A stretch of DNA of 35,901 nt from Caryophanales bacterium (GTDB taxonomy: Bacteria > Bacillota_I > Bacilli_A > RFN20 > CAG-449). The stretch spans positions 1 to 35,901 of the forward strand of contig JAQXGN010000020.1 of the NCBI GenBank assembly GCA_029006735.1, in the 5' to 3' direction. This document shows positions 16,496-25,739 of the stretch, in pieces. Position 1 is the stretch's first letter. The number at the start of each line of letters is the position of its first letter. A model generated the notes under the pieces. The model was not told the origin of the DNA. It was given only the letters and a program-made list of their open reading frames with translations, and ran no database searches. The position numbers and the translations under genes were made by a program.

Positions 16496-18763
16496 TACTT
16501 TTTCCTCCGCTATTTCTTTTTCATTAATATCATAATTTAAATGTACTTTCTTAAAAAATTTAATCGTTAAAGCATTTATTACAACAGAAACACTTGAAAT
16601 ACTCATCGCAATACTTGCAATCATTGGATTCATTTTAAAGCCATTAATATAATATAAAAATCCAGTTGACAATATAATACAAATAGAGTTATAAAAAAAC
16701 GCCCAAAACAATCCTAATTTAATTGTATTTAATACTCTTTTTGATAAATTTATTACGTTAAATACATCTAATAAATCGTTATTCACTAATACTATGTCTG
16801 CACATTCTAAAGCAATATCTGAACCAGCACCAATCGCGATGCCTAAATCTGCACTAGTTAATGCTAATGCATCATTAACTCCATCACCCACCATTGCGAC
16901 TAAATGCTTATCATCCTTTTTTAAACTATTAATAATTCTTTGCTTATCTTGGGGATATACTTCAGAAAACACTTCTTCAATTCCTAATTCTTGAGCGATC
17001 TTATTAGCCACAATTTTATTATCGCCTGTAAGCATGACAACTCTTATTCCATTTCTTTTTAATAATTCAATCGCTTTTGAAGAAGTATTCTTCACTTGAT
17101 CTTTAATTGATAATATTCCTATTACTGTATCGTTTTTTGCGAAAATCAAAGGTGTTTTTCCCTCTTTTGAATACCTATTAATAATAGTGTTAACATCATT
17201 AGGAATCGCAAATGTTCGATTATTACCAATATAATAAACATCATTATTAAATTTACCTTTTACCCCTTGTCCTTCCATAGATTCAAATTCTGATACTTCT
17301 AATAATCTAGCGTTTTTATTTAAACAGTATCGACAAATTGATTCACCTAAAGGATGCTCCGATTTAGTCTCTAAAGAATATAAGATTGATAATATATTTT
17401 CTTCTTTTTTTAATTCAATAAAATCTATAACTTCTGGTCGACCATTTGTTATAGTACCTGTTTTATCTAATACGACCGTTTTAATACTATGTGCTTTTTC
17501 TAATATTTCCGCATTTTTGATCAATAGGCCATTTTCTGCACCTTTTCCTACTCCAACCATAATCGCAACTGGAGTTGCTAAACCTAATGCACATGGACAA
17601 GCAATCACTATTACAGTAATAGCAAAGTTAAAAGATAATTCAAAATCAACTTGCCCTTTTACTAAGTAAGATAATAATAGATTTAATGCAAAAGTAATTA
17701 ACGAAATAGTTAGAATAATTGATACAAAAATCCCAGAAATCTTATCTGCTAATTTAGATATTGGAGCTTTAGAAGAGCTTGCTTCTTCTACCAATTTAAT
17801 AATAGTATTTATTGATGTATCTTCACCAACTTTCTTCGCTTGAACTTTTATATAACCACTATTAATTATTGAAGAAGAAATAACCTCTTCACCAACAGTC
17901 TTTAATACAGGTAGAGATTCTCCCGTAAAAGAAGATTGATCAATTGAAGCTTGACCTTCTATTATTATTCCATCTACTGGTATCTTTTCTCCTTTTTTAA
18001 CAATAACTATATCATCAACTAATACATCACAAGCGTTAACTACTCTTTCCTGTCCTTCAATAAATAAAGTTGCTTCTAAAGGTGCTAATCCTATTAATTT
18101 AGTTAGTGAAGAGGTAGTTTTCTTTTTTGATAAGTTTTCAAGATATTTTCCTAAACTTACCATAGTTAAAATCATTCCCGCTGATTCAAAATACAAGTAC
18201 ATATGATATTCATTATGACCTAAAATAACCATTATTAAGCAAAATATTCCATATATTAAAGAACAAAAAGCCCCTAGAGCAATAAGCGTATCCATATTGG
18301 GTGAACCTTTAATTAATCTTTTAAACCCATTAATAAAATATCGACGATAGAAAACGACAATTGGTAATACTAAAATCAATTGAATCAAAGAAAACCCAAT
18401 AGGATTTTTCTCCATATTAATAATATTAGGAACTACCCATCCCCACATCATATGTCCCATAGAAACATACATTAATAACATTAATAAAACGATAGAAATG
18501 ATTAAAAGAAGGAAACTATAATCTTTTTTTGCCATATTAGATATCTTTTTCTCTTTTTTTAATATAGCTTCATATCCTTCATTGGATAAAATATGACAGA
18601 TTAAATCGATATTAACTTTCTTCTCATCGAATTCAACTTCCATAGAATTTGTTAATAGATTAACCTCGCAAGAAGATACTCCATTTATTTTACTTACTGC
18701 ATTATATACATTTCTTTCACATGATGCACATGTCATTCCTTTAACATCAAAACGTTCTTTCAT
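16295..18763 (-). CDS. copA: Copper-exporting P1B ATPase with N- and C-terminal HMA domains
   Basis: The 822-aa P-type ATPase exports copper. The N-terminal HMA domain (1-70) has G-M-T-C-A-S-C (Cys12, Cys15). Membrane helices flank A-C-P-C-A-L-G, the transport site. The phosphatase motif is T-G-E-S, phosphorylation D-K-T-G-T, nucleotide binding S-E-H-P-L-G, and hinge G-D-G-V-N-D-A. A second HMA domain (D-M-M-C-S-H-C) occupies the last 66 residues after a linker; most CopA proteins carry HMA only at the N-terminus. The gene begins one base after csoR, with AAAGGATG inside the csoR end as its ribosome site. The pair forms a copper-induced operon. Cu(I) is the expected ion; no sign of Zn/Cd motifs. 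Confidence 0.95.
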   Translation of the reverse strand: MKERFDVKGMTCASCERNVYNAVSKINGVSSCEVNLLTNSMEVEFDEKKVNIDLICHILSNEGYEAILKKEKKISNMAKKDYSFLLLIISIVLLMLLMYVSMGHMMWGWVVPNIINMEKNPIGFSLIQLILVLPIVVFYRRYFINGFKRLIKGSPNMDTLIALGAFCSLIYGIFCLIMVILGHNEYHMYLYFESAGMILTMVSLGKYLENLSKKKTTSSLTKLIGLAPLEATLFIEGQERVVNACDVLVDDIVIVKKGEKIPVDGIIIEGQASIDQSSFTGESLPVLKTVGEEVISSSIINSGYIKVQAKKVGEDTSINTIIKLVEEASSSKAPISKLADKISGIFVSIILTISLITFALNLLLSYLVKGQVDFELSFNFAITVIVIACPCALGLATPVAIMVGVGKGAENGLLIKNAEILEKAHSIKTVVLDKTGTITNGRPEVIDFIELKKEENILSILYSLETKSEHPLGESICRYCLNKNARLLEVSEFESMEGQGVKGKFNNDVYYIGNNRTFAIPNDVNTIINRYSKEGKTPLIFAKNDTVIGILSIKDQVKNTSSKAIELLKRNGIRVVMLTGDNKIVANKIAQELGIEEVFSEVYPQDKQRIINSLKKDDKHLVAMVGDGVNDALALTSADLGIAIGAGSDIALECADIVLVNNDLLDVFNVINLSKRVLNTIKLGLFWAFFYNSICIILSTGFLYYINGFKMNPMIASIAMSISSVSVVINALTIKFFKKVHLNYDINEKEIAEEKVMNKIEFYVKDMMCSHCVKHVYNALNVEGNEDIVVDLSTKKVSVTSSLSKKEIFDLVTKEGYNPTEQ

Positions 18764-18764
18764 A

Positions 18765-19025
18765 TTAGTTCATCCTTTGAAGTAAATAGGCGATTTCATC
18801 TATTTTTTCTTTTTTATCTTCTTCGCTTGTTGCATTTACTACACAACTTTGAAGATGTGCAGACACTATCTCTATGTTAATTTTCTTCAAAATCGCTATA
18901 CTTGCTAATAACTGATTTGAAATATTCATACAATAATCATCATTATTTATCATCTTTTCTATTCCATTTAGTTGACCTTGTACAGTATGTAATAATTTTA
19001 ATACTTTTTGTTTATCCGCCTTCAT
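18765..19025 (-). CDS. csoR: CsoR copper-sensing repressor
   Basis: The 86-aa all-helical DUF156 protein has the copper triad Cys32, His57 and Cys61 (Y-C-M-N and A-H-L-Q-S-C). Apo-CsoR binds a G/C-rich pseudo-palindrome and is released by Cu(I). Such a site, TACACCCCCCTAGGGTAT on the + strand, covers the transcription start and ribosome site of this gene (19029-19046). It therefore represses itself and copA. Full length for the family. First gene of the copper operon. Confidence 0.95.
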   Translation of the reverse strand: MKADKQKVLKLLHTVQGQLNGIEKMINNDDYCMNISNQLLASIAILKKINIEIVSAHLQSCVVNATSEEDKKEKIDEIAYLLQRMN

Positions 19026-19028
19026 AAA

Positions 19029-19079
19029 TACACCCCCCTAGGGTATCTATATTATATGAAGTAATCGATTAAATATCAA
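19029..19079 (-). promoter_or_regulatory. csoR-copA promoter and CsoR operator
   Basis: TTGATA (19074-19079) and TATAAT (19051-19056) are 17 bases apart on the minus strand. The operator at 19029-19046 (ATACCC-TAGG-GGGGTGTA on the minus strand) overlaps the expected start point and supplies the GGGGGG ribosome site. A repressor bound here would block both transcription and leader. Confidence 0.85.
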
Positions 19080-19080
19080 T

Positions 19081-19114
19081 AAAAAAAGAATCAAATTAGA
19101 TAACATAACTTGAT
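19081..19114 (-). terminator. Terminator overlapping the end of pheA
   Basis: An imperfect stem (ATCAAGTTA with TAATTTGAT) begins in the last pheA codons and is followed by seven T on the minus strand. Confidence 0.6.
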
Positions 19115-19911
19115 CCTAAAAACTTAATTTCATAATCTTCTTCTTGGTCGTTTAAAAATTTATATACCGTATCATATTGTTCTGTTGGAATAATAAACTC
19201 AATATAGAAATTATACTTACCAATTTCAGTTTTCTTTGGTCGAGAAATAATTGCTGATAAATTAATATTGCCATAATAAAATTTCTTTAATATTCCATAT
19301 AATAAACCTGCATGATCAAAGGTAGGTATGATAAATAATGAGACACGTATTTTTCTATTTTGCTCAAAATCATTATTAAATTTTTTCTTTAATACAACAA
19401 AACGAGTTTCATTCTCTTCATAATCAGTTACTCGAGGAATAAATAATGAAAAATCTTGATCGTTGATATGAGAAGGAACAATACTTGCTACTCCTTCTTC
19501 ATGCTTTTTTGCATTATTATATGATTCCATATTACTTTCTGTATTAATGATTTCAATATCATTATTCAATGAATTAATAAATTTTCGACATTGTCCATTC
19601 GCCTTAAATTGAACATATAATTTTTTAATATCTTTAATTGATTCACAATTTCCCACTAAATCAAAAGAAACAGGTGATTTTACTTCTTCCACAATATAGA
19701 CGTTTTCTTCATATAATAAATCTAATGTTCTTTGAACATATCCATCCAATGTATTTTCAATTGGTACAAGAGCAATATCATCTTCATTTTTTAAATGGGA
19801 TACAACTTCATCAATTGTTGAATAAGGGATTATTTCATCTTTTTCCTTTTTATACTTTAATGCAACAAGATAAGAAAAAGTTCCAATCGGACCTAACACT
19901 AATATTTTCAT
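19096..19911 (-). CDS. pheA: Prephenate dehydratase
   Basis: The 271-aa monofunctional enzyme converts prephenate to phenylpyruvate for phenylalanine synthesis. The N-terminal catalytic part has L-G-P-I-G-T-F-S, V-P-I-E-N-T-L-D-G-Y-V and the hallmark T-R-F (E-N-E-T-R-F-V-V-L). The ACT domain from about 190 contains the D-H-A-G-L-L-Y-G-I-L and S-R-P signature for Phe feedback binding. A GTG nine bases upstream opens the frame, but ATG 19911 has GAGG at eight bases. No chorismate mutase domain is fused. Single-gene unit between two terminators. Confidence 0.93.
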   Translation of the reverse strand: MKILVLGPIGTFSYLVALKYKKEKDEIIPYSTIDEVVSHLKNEDDIALVPIENTLDGYVQRTLDLLYEENVYIVEEVKSPVSFDLVGNCESIKDIKKLYVQFKANGQCRKFINSLNNDIEIINTESNMESYNNAKKHEEGVASIVPSHINDQDFSLFIPRVTDYEENETRFVVLKKKFNNDFEQNRKIRVSLFIIPTFDHAGLLYGILKKFYYGNINLSAIISRPKKTEIGKYNFYIEFIIPTEQYDTVYKFLNDQEEDYEIKFLGSSYVI

Positions 19912-19997
19912 TAATTGCACCTCTTCTTTCTTATTACGATTATAACTAATAGAGGAATTTTTACATAGTAAAATATCAAGTTTTATTGAAAAACTAT

Positions 19998-20023
19998 GAA
20001 AAAACTCATCTATTTAGATGAGT
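19998..20023 (-). terminator. Terminator of the DUF2188 gene
   Basis: ACTCATCTA/TAGATGAGT is a perfect 9-bp stem (20004-20023) followed by T6 on the minus strand. Confidence 0.85.
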
Positions 20024-20035
20024 CAATCAATAATA

Positions 20036-20245
20036 TTAATATTTTCTAATCTTTCCATCGAGGCCATGTAGCATTACAACTGCTTCATCTTCCCCTTTTC
20101 CTGCGCATAAGTGTTTTGCATACTCTAATGCTTCTTTTTGTGTATCAAACAACTTAATAACTTTGCTTGATCCTTGGATGAATACTTTCCATTCTCTTCC
20201 TTCATCACCTTCTCTTTTTGAGACATGATATATAGTTTTTGCCAT
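20036..20245 (-). CDS. DUF2188 small protein
   Basis: The 69-aa protein has the DUF2188 pattern: Y-H-V-S, W-K-V-F-I-Q-G-S-S-K-V-I, F-D-T-Q-K-E-A-L-E-Y-A-K, then L-H-G-L-D-G-K-I. It resembles a small alpha/beta fold. The function is not known. AAAGGAG precedes the ATG. Monocistronic, with its own terminator. Confidence 0.85.
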   Translation of the reverse strand: MAKTIYHVSKREGDEGREWKVFIQGSSKVIKLFDTQKEALEYAKHLCAGKGEDEAVVMLHGLDGKIRKY

Positions 20246-20326
20246 TATTACTTCTCCTTTTTTGCTTTATTAATTAAATTATAAAATTATTTTTTCTATT
20301 TGACAATATCAAAACTTAGCACTATT

Positions 20327-22993
20327 TTATCTATAATTCTTATACGAAGGATCAAGTTCAACTAATTCAGAAAAATTATCTATTTCAATAATATCTTCTT
20401 TCTTACATTCATTAATTTCTATTGCAAAATCATTTTGATAATAATAGAAAACAATCGTTTCCCAGAATTCTTGTTTACCACTAGCTGAAGCAAATACTTG
20501 AGGAATATATTCTCTTATTTTCTTACAGTCATTTTTATTCCAATAAGAAATCCCATACGCATTATAACAATTCACATTACCTTTTTTATAATCATAAGCT
20601 AATCCATCTTTACTTCTAAAAGACCAATCATCTGTTTCAAATACTTTCGCACCTAAATAATTTGATGAATAGTGATATTTAGAAATAATATATGGAGAAG
20701 AAATCATAAAATCAGCTTCGCAAATATACGTATTATCGACTAAAGGTAATACTTTCATTATCGATGAAATATTATTAGTTTTTGCATAGTCATCATTATC
20801 AATAAAATGAATAAACGGATATTTTTCTAATAATTCATCAAACATTTCTTTTTTATATCCACGAACAATATAAATATCTTTAATATCTTGTTTAATCAAT
20901 GCATCTAATAATGTATCAATAATTCTTACTCCATTAATTTTTACTAATGGTTTTGGTCGATATAAAGTAACTGGTGCCATCCTTGAGCCAAATCCTGCAG
21001 CTAAAATAATCGCTCTTGAAACTTTATATTCATCGAGTATTTTTAACCCTTCATCTGATATGTAGTAGTTGTTTTCATTTAAATAAATATAACCATTTGT
21101 TAAACATTTATTAATATCTTCAGTAAGTGTATTCCAAGAAAAACCCAATTCATTTGCTAAAAATCTAATTGATGTATTAACGCTTTTTTTCTCTACCAAA
21201 TACTTCATTAATTCAAATTGACCTCTGGTTAATTTAATATTTGTTTTTACTAACATGTCGGAATATTTTTTCGCAATACTATACCAATTATATAAACTCG
21301 AACCCATATCAGCATCCATTAATTCACGATATAAAGCCCATACAAACCAATAATAAGCAATAATAGCCACATAAGATAAGTAATGGTTTCTCAATGTTTC
21401 ATTATATTCATCTTTACAGTATTCTTTAATGAATCTTTCTGCTTCATCAAAATCATACATTGCATCAACAATATAATAACCTACATCAACGCCAGGATCA
21501 GATATACCTGAATATTCCCAATCAATTAATATTACTTTATCCTTTTGCATCATCCAATTGTATTTATATGTATCGCAATGACAGATACATTTCTTTACTC
21601 CATCATTTCTAATTCTTTCATAAAGAATACCAACTTTTGATTTCAAATCTTCAAAATCGCTCATTTGAATAGATGATTTTTCTTTGATTATTTTTTCTAT
21701 TTCTAAAGCTTCTTCCCAAGGTTTAAACTCCCAATTAATTGAATCATCCTGGATAGAATGAAGTTTTCTTAAGACTTCAATTACTTTTTTTGAATCATCA
21801 AAAGAAAGATAATCAGGTTCATAAAATTCTTCGACATAATAAGAAATTTTATAGCCTTCTAATTCATCCATATAAAGGAAAGTTGAATCAAAATCATTCT
21901 TTTTTGCAAATTCTAATACTTTCTTTTCATGTTCACGATTAATTATACTTTTTGTTCCTTCTCCTGGTTGCCTATAAACATATTTTTTATGATTAACTTC
22001 AAAAATAAATGATGTATTTGTTAATCCTTCATGAATAGGTTTAAAATTGATAATATCTTTTTCATCACATAGGAAAACTTTACAGATATTACTCATTATT
22101 TTACTTTCCGTATTATTAATATATTTTTCATCAAAGGCTCTTAATTCTTCAACAAAATCAAATTCAAATATTTTATCAGACGGATATCTTTTTATTGAAA
22201 ATGGTGGCAATTTTTTTAAGTTATCTTTTACTAATTTCTCCCAAAAAGCATTATCATATTCCCCATTATCATGTGCTTGTTCAATTAAAGATACCATCAT
22301 AGATGAGAATTCTTTGTCCCAATAAGAATGACCTAATAAAATAAGTCCTTTTGATAATCCTTTTTTCATCTTTATAATTTCATCTTTTGAATTAACTTCT
22401 ACATACATTTCATCGGTTTTTTTACTAGTTTCAATCGATGCATAAAAGGATTTATATTCATATAGATTAAATGGATTATCAATAAAATAATCATCACAGG
22501 AACAGATATATGAAGAATCTATATGTTTACGTGCTAAAAATAAAGATTCAATATTATTTTTCTTATTGAATGAAGGATTAATAATAATATTTATTCCATA
22601 TTTTTCTTTTAAATAAAAGAATGATTCTTTCTTATATCCTAAAACAACATATATATTTTTAATACCAGATTGTAATAATTGTTCAATTTGACGTTCAATC
22701 AATATTTCATTTTTTACTTTAAAAAGACCTTTTGGTTGTTCTAATGATAAAGGAACAAATCTACTAGAAGGACCTGCAGCTAGAATAATTGCATTCTTGA
22801 CTTTATATGGTTCTAAAGCTTTTAATCCTTTTTCACTTACTTGATCATCTTTAAGATAATCTTGCTCAGCTAAGTTTTTCATAATTGAAGAAATGCTTCC
22901 AATAGATAGATCTAATTGATCTTTCATCTCTCGATAAGATTTCTTACCATTTTGTAAAATATAAGTTAATATATCAAATTCATTTTTTTTCAT
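20327..22993 (-). CDS. Fusion: wHTH - LicC-like - LicA-like kinase - wHTH - LicC-like
   Basis: From ATG 22993 the protein has 888 residues. Domains in order: a winged helix (1-60), an NTP transferase (66-295, A-A-G-P-S-S-R-F and C-S-C-D-D-Y), a choline kinase-like APH fold (310-590, H-C-D-T-Y-K-Y-N and L-I-D-W-E-Y-S-G), a second winged helix (595-660) and a second NTP transferase (665-885, A-A-G-F-G-S-R, P-K-P-L and E-A-D-F). HTH-NTase-kinase proteins are known in Bacillota; the extra HTH-NTase half is unusual. Likely roles are phosphorylation of choline or ethanolamine and CTP activation for surface glycopolymers or lipids. Which NTase acts on which substrate is not clear. A GGGG stretch 10 bases upstream supports this start over 23011. 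Confidence 0.85.
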   Translation of the reverse strand: MKKNEFDILTYILQNGKKSYREMKDQLDLSIGSISSIMKNLAEQDYLKDDQVSEKGLKALEPYKVKNAIILAAGPSSRFVPLSLEQPKGLFKVKNEILIERQIEQLLQSGIKNIYVVLGYKKESFFYLKEKYGINIIINPSFNKKNNIESLFLARKHIDSSYICSCDDYFIDNPFNLYEYKSFYASIETSKKTDEMYVEVNSKDEIIKMKKGLSKGLILLGHSYWDKEFSSMMVSLIEQAHDNGEYDNAFWEKLVKDNLKKLPPFSIKRYPSDKIFEFDFVEELRAFDEKYINNTESKIMSNICKVFLCDEKDIINFKPIHEGLTNTSFIFEVNHKKYVYRQPGEGTKSIINREHEKKVLEFAKKNDFDSTFLYMDELEGYKISYYVEEFYEPDYLSFDDSKKVIEVLRKLHSIQDDSINWEFKPWEEALEIEKIIKEKSSIQMSDFEDLKSKVGILYERIRNDGVKKCICHCDTYKYNWMMQKDKVILIDWEYSGISDPGVDVGYYIVDAMYDFDEAERFIKEYCKDEYNETLRNHYLSYVAIIAYYWFVWALYRELMDADMGSSLYNWYSIAKKYSDMLVKTNIKLTRGQFELMKYLVEKKSVNTSIRFLANELGFSWNTLTEDINKCLTNGYIYLNENNYYISDEGLKILDEYKVSRAIILAAGFGSRMAPVTLYRPKPLVKINGVRIIDTLLDALIKQDIKDIYIVRGYKKEMFDELLEKYPFIHFIDNDDYAKTNNISSIMKVLPLVDNTYICEADFMISSPYIISKYHYSSNYLGAKVFETDDWSFRSKDGLAYDYKKGNVNCYNAYGISYWNKNDCKKIREYIPQVFASASGKQEFWETIVFYYYQNDFAIEINECKKEDIIEIDNFSELVELDPSYKNYR

Positions 22994-23101
22994 TAAAATT
23001 GCCCCAAACATCCTTATTATTAATTCATTTATATCATAACATATTATTAAAAAAATAAATAGACAAAAAAGTATATCTGTTCATTTTTTGTATATACGAT
23101 G

Positions 23102-23130
23102 TTGAAAACTGAACAAATCAAGAATAAAAT
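23102..23130 (+). promoter_or_regulatory. Promoter of the amidohydrolase gene
   Basis: TTGAAA (23102-23107) and TAAAAT (23125-23130) are 17 bases apart. Inverted TGTTCA/TGAACA arms overlap the spacer. The ribosome site AAGGAG lies just before ATG 23150. Confidence 0.75.
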
Positions 23131-23149
23131 ATAAGAAAAGGAGAATAAT

Positions 23150-24715
23150 ATGCACGTATATAAAGGTCAAATTTTAAGTGTAAATAAAAATAACGATGTT
23201 TTTTCTTATCTAGTTGAACAAAAAGGAAAAATCGTTTATGTTGGAAATAATTTACCAAATATTTATGAAAAAGAAAAAATTATTGATTTAAAAGATAAGG
23301 CATTAATTCCTAGTTTCGTTGATACTCACCAGCATTTTGCAAGTTTTGCTCTATTTCATTCTGGTCTAAATGTTATGAATGCTTCTTCAAATGAAGAAAT
23401 ACAAGAAATAATTAAAGATTTTGTTTCTAAAACAAAACAAAAAACAATTATATGTTTTGGAGCGTCTCCTTATTCAGTTAAAGAAAGACGATTAATCTGT
23501 AAGGATGAACTAGATAAAGTTTGTAATAAAAAAGAGATAATGGTTGTAAAATATGATGGACACGCTTGTATTATCAATTCATTACTACTCAACCGATTAA
23601 AAGACAAATTAGTTAATTTAAGAGGTTATCATGAAGATACTGGCGAAATGAATCAAGAAGCATTCTTTGTTTGTTTAAGTTATTTAACTAACTCAATCTC
23701 AATCCCTCAATTAGTCAAAAATATACAAAACGCCATGGACTATGAAGCAAGTAAAGGTATTACTATGGTCCATAGTGTAAGTGGTATCGGTTTCCCTTTA
23801 AACTTAGATATTAATTTAGAAAAATGGATTGGTAGGTCGGCTCAAAGTGGCTTCAAATTAAGGATTTATTCTCAAACAATGAATACAAAAGTTGTTACTA
23901 GACGTCACCTTCCTCGAATTGGTGGATGTTTTGAATGCGCGCTAGATGGTTGTTTTGGTTCTCAAGATGCTGCACTAAACGCCCCATATAATGGTACAAA
24001 CGATCAGGGTGTTTTATATTATAATGATGAAAAAGTAATTGATTTTTGTAAAAGAGCGAATCGATTAGGATTACAAATTGAAATGCATGCAATTGGTGAT
24101 AAAGCATTCGATCAAGCAACTAAAGCCTTAAAAGCATGCTTAGATGATTATCCTCGAGATGATCATCGTCATAGTATTATTCATGATTGTCTACCAACAA
24201 AAGAAGGTTTAGAAATCTGTAAAAAATATCATATTTGTATGCCAATACAAACTTCTTTCATTGATTGGAAGCAAGAACCGGAAGAATACTTAATATCAAT
24301 TTTAGGAGAAGAAAGAACAAGTAAATTAAATCCAACTAGAGATTTTTTATCTCATAAAATTGTTATCGCAGGAGGTTCTGACGCTCCTTGTACAGATCCA
24401 GATCCAATTATGTGGATGCATCAAGCAGTAAATCATACTAATAAAGCACAAGCTTTAACAATTCAAGAAGCATTAAAAATGTGTACATATAATGGTTATT
24501 ATATTTCCTTTGATGAAAAAGAATATGGGTCATTAGAAGTAGGTAAATGCGCCGATATGGTAATACTATCAAAAAACCCTTATTTAGTAGAAAAAGAAGA
24601 TATTAAAAATATAAAAGTAGAAAAAACCATCATTAATGGAATTCCTTATACAAAACAAAACCAATCTTTTGTAAAGGCAATTTTAAAAGGAATTTTCTCA
24701 AGAAACAAAATATAG
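23150..24715 (+). CDS. YtcJ-like metal-dependent amidohydrolase
   Basis: The 521-aa amidohydrolase 3 family enzyme has metal-site D-T-H-Q-H at about 58-62. Further ligands lie in M-H-A-I-G-D-K-A and I-I-H-D-C, and the catalytic acid in G-G-S-D-A-P-C. The N-terminal strand-rich part and the end (L-E-V-G-K-C-A-D-M-V-I-L) complete the composite beta-sandwich. No signal peptide. Family members hydrolyse cyclic amides or N-formyl compounds; the substrate is not predictable. Single gene with its own promoter and terminator. Confidence 0.88.
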   Translation: MHVYKGQILSVNKNNDVFSYLVEQKGKIVYVGNNLPNIYEKEKIIDLKDKALIPSFVDTHQHFASFALFHSGLNVMNASSNEEIQEIIKDFVSKTKQKTIICFGASPYSVKERRLICKDELDKVCNKKEIMVVKYDGHACIINSLLLNRLKDKLVNLRGYHEDTGEMNQEAFFVCLSYLTNSISIPQLVKNIQNAMDYEASKGITMVHSVSGIGFPLNLDINLEKWIGRSAQSGFKLRIYSQTMNTKVVTRRHLPRIGGCFECALDGCFGSQDAALNAPYNGTNDQGVLYYNDEKVIDFCKRANRLGLQIEMHAIGDKAFDQATKALKACLDDYPRDDHRHSIIHDCLPTKEGLEICKKYHICMPIQTSFIDWKQEPEEYLISILGEERTSKLNPTRDFLSHKIVIAGGSDAPCTDPDPIMWMHQAVNHTNKAQALTIQEALKMCTYNGYYISFDEKEYGSLEVGKCADMVILSKNPYLVEKEDIKNIKVEKTIINGIPYTKQNQSFVKAILKGIFSRNKI

Positions 24716-24758
24716 GTTATTAACCCTAAAAATTAATTTAAAGTATGCAAATTAAAAG

Positions 24759-24790
24759 AGCATATCAGGTAAATGATATGCTTCTTTTTT
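24759..24790. terminator. Bidirectional terminator between the amidohydrolase and membrane protein genes
   Basis: AGCATATCA/TGATATGCT (24759-24782) is a 9-bp stem with T-rich tracts on both sides. It lies between convergent genes. Confidence 0.85.
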
Positions 24791-24796
24791 TAGATA

Positions 24797-25225
24797 TTAT
24801 GCTTCCGTGTAAGTAACAATTTTTTTCTTTCTTAATGAAATGCAAGAAAGAACAAAGTTTGCAACTGAGATCATTAACAAATAATGGCCAATATATAATT
24901 GATTTGATTTAATTATTACCCAGCATAAAATGCAAATCATACCAATTAATGAAAAAGTGAAAATCATTTTCCTAAAATCTTTTACTTCATAAATTAATAA
25001 TAAAGAAAAGAAAACAATTGGTGATAAAAATAAGCTTGTTAATACAAAATTAATCATATATTCACCAAAGTCACTACTTCCAAGAACTAAAAATTTTAGA
25101 CAATCTAATACAGTAACTTGTGCTTCGTTATTAAAATTAAAATATGCATCTAACACTAACAATAAAACAAGTCCAACTAATATAATAGAAGTTAAAATAA
25201 CTTGTGCCTTTCTAATTTTGCTCAT
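24797..25225 (-). CDS. Small integral membrane protein, four helices
   Basis: The 142-aa protein has four predicted helices (about 8-28, 59-80, 88-107, 113-130) and an outer loop of about 30 residues after helix 1. A short Lys-rich tail ends it. AAAGGAG precedes the ATG. No family was recognised. It has its own unit, convergent with the amidohydrolase, and no informative neighbours. Confidence 0.7.
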   Translation of the reverse strand: MSKIRKAQVILTSIILVGLVLLLVLDAYFNFNNEAQVTVLDCLKFLVLGSSDFGEYMINFVLTSLFLSPIVFFSLLLIYEVKDFRKMIFTFSLIGMICILCWVIIKSNQLYIGHYLLMISVANFVLSCISLRKKKIVTYTEA

Positions 25226-25739
25226 AAAATACTCCTTTTACACTTAATATTATAAAACATTAATCAAATTATATCATTAGAATATTATCTCGTAATAAGA
25301 GAAATGTAAAAACAGCTAGTTTTTCCAATAAAAATTAGATATATCACATTATTTTGTAATATTGGAAACTTGTTTTGTGAGGTGTGATTATCTACATTTT
25401 TCAAAATAGTTAAGATAAAACGATAATAATCATTTATACTTGTCGATGATATGAAACAATAATCTTTGTTTCATCAAATTTTCTTTCTTTTAAATAAACT
25501 CCTTTTTTAGGAACTTTTACTAAATCATAATCTAAATTAATCAATAACAAGAATCCTTTTTTTGCTCAAATCCAAATAGTCCTATCAATATATTCAAAAA
25601 ACAATATGAAATAATATAATAAAAATATTATTATTTTTATAAAATATATAGTAATGGAAAATAGTTTTATTTATAATACATTTTAATAAAGAAGTATCTA
25701 ACGTATTTTTACGGGCAAATATTTCCATGGGAGATAAAA
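25226..25739. other. 514-base region with no convincing intact gene
   Basis: On the minus strand 25566-25434 is an open frame of 43 codons (A-K-K-G-F-L-L-L-I-N-L-D-Y to V-S-Y-H-R-Q-V-stop). It has AAAGGA near a TTG and looks like a real coding tail or tiny gene. TCCAATA/TATTGGA arms (about 25325-25370) and GTGATTATC-like repeats suggest structure to its left. The last 120 bases form the speA leader, with a TATAAT-like -10 at 25672-25677 and no clear -35. No RNA family was recognised. Confidence 0.4.
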
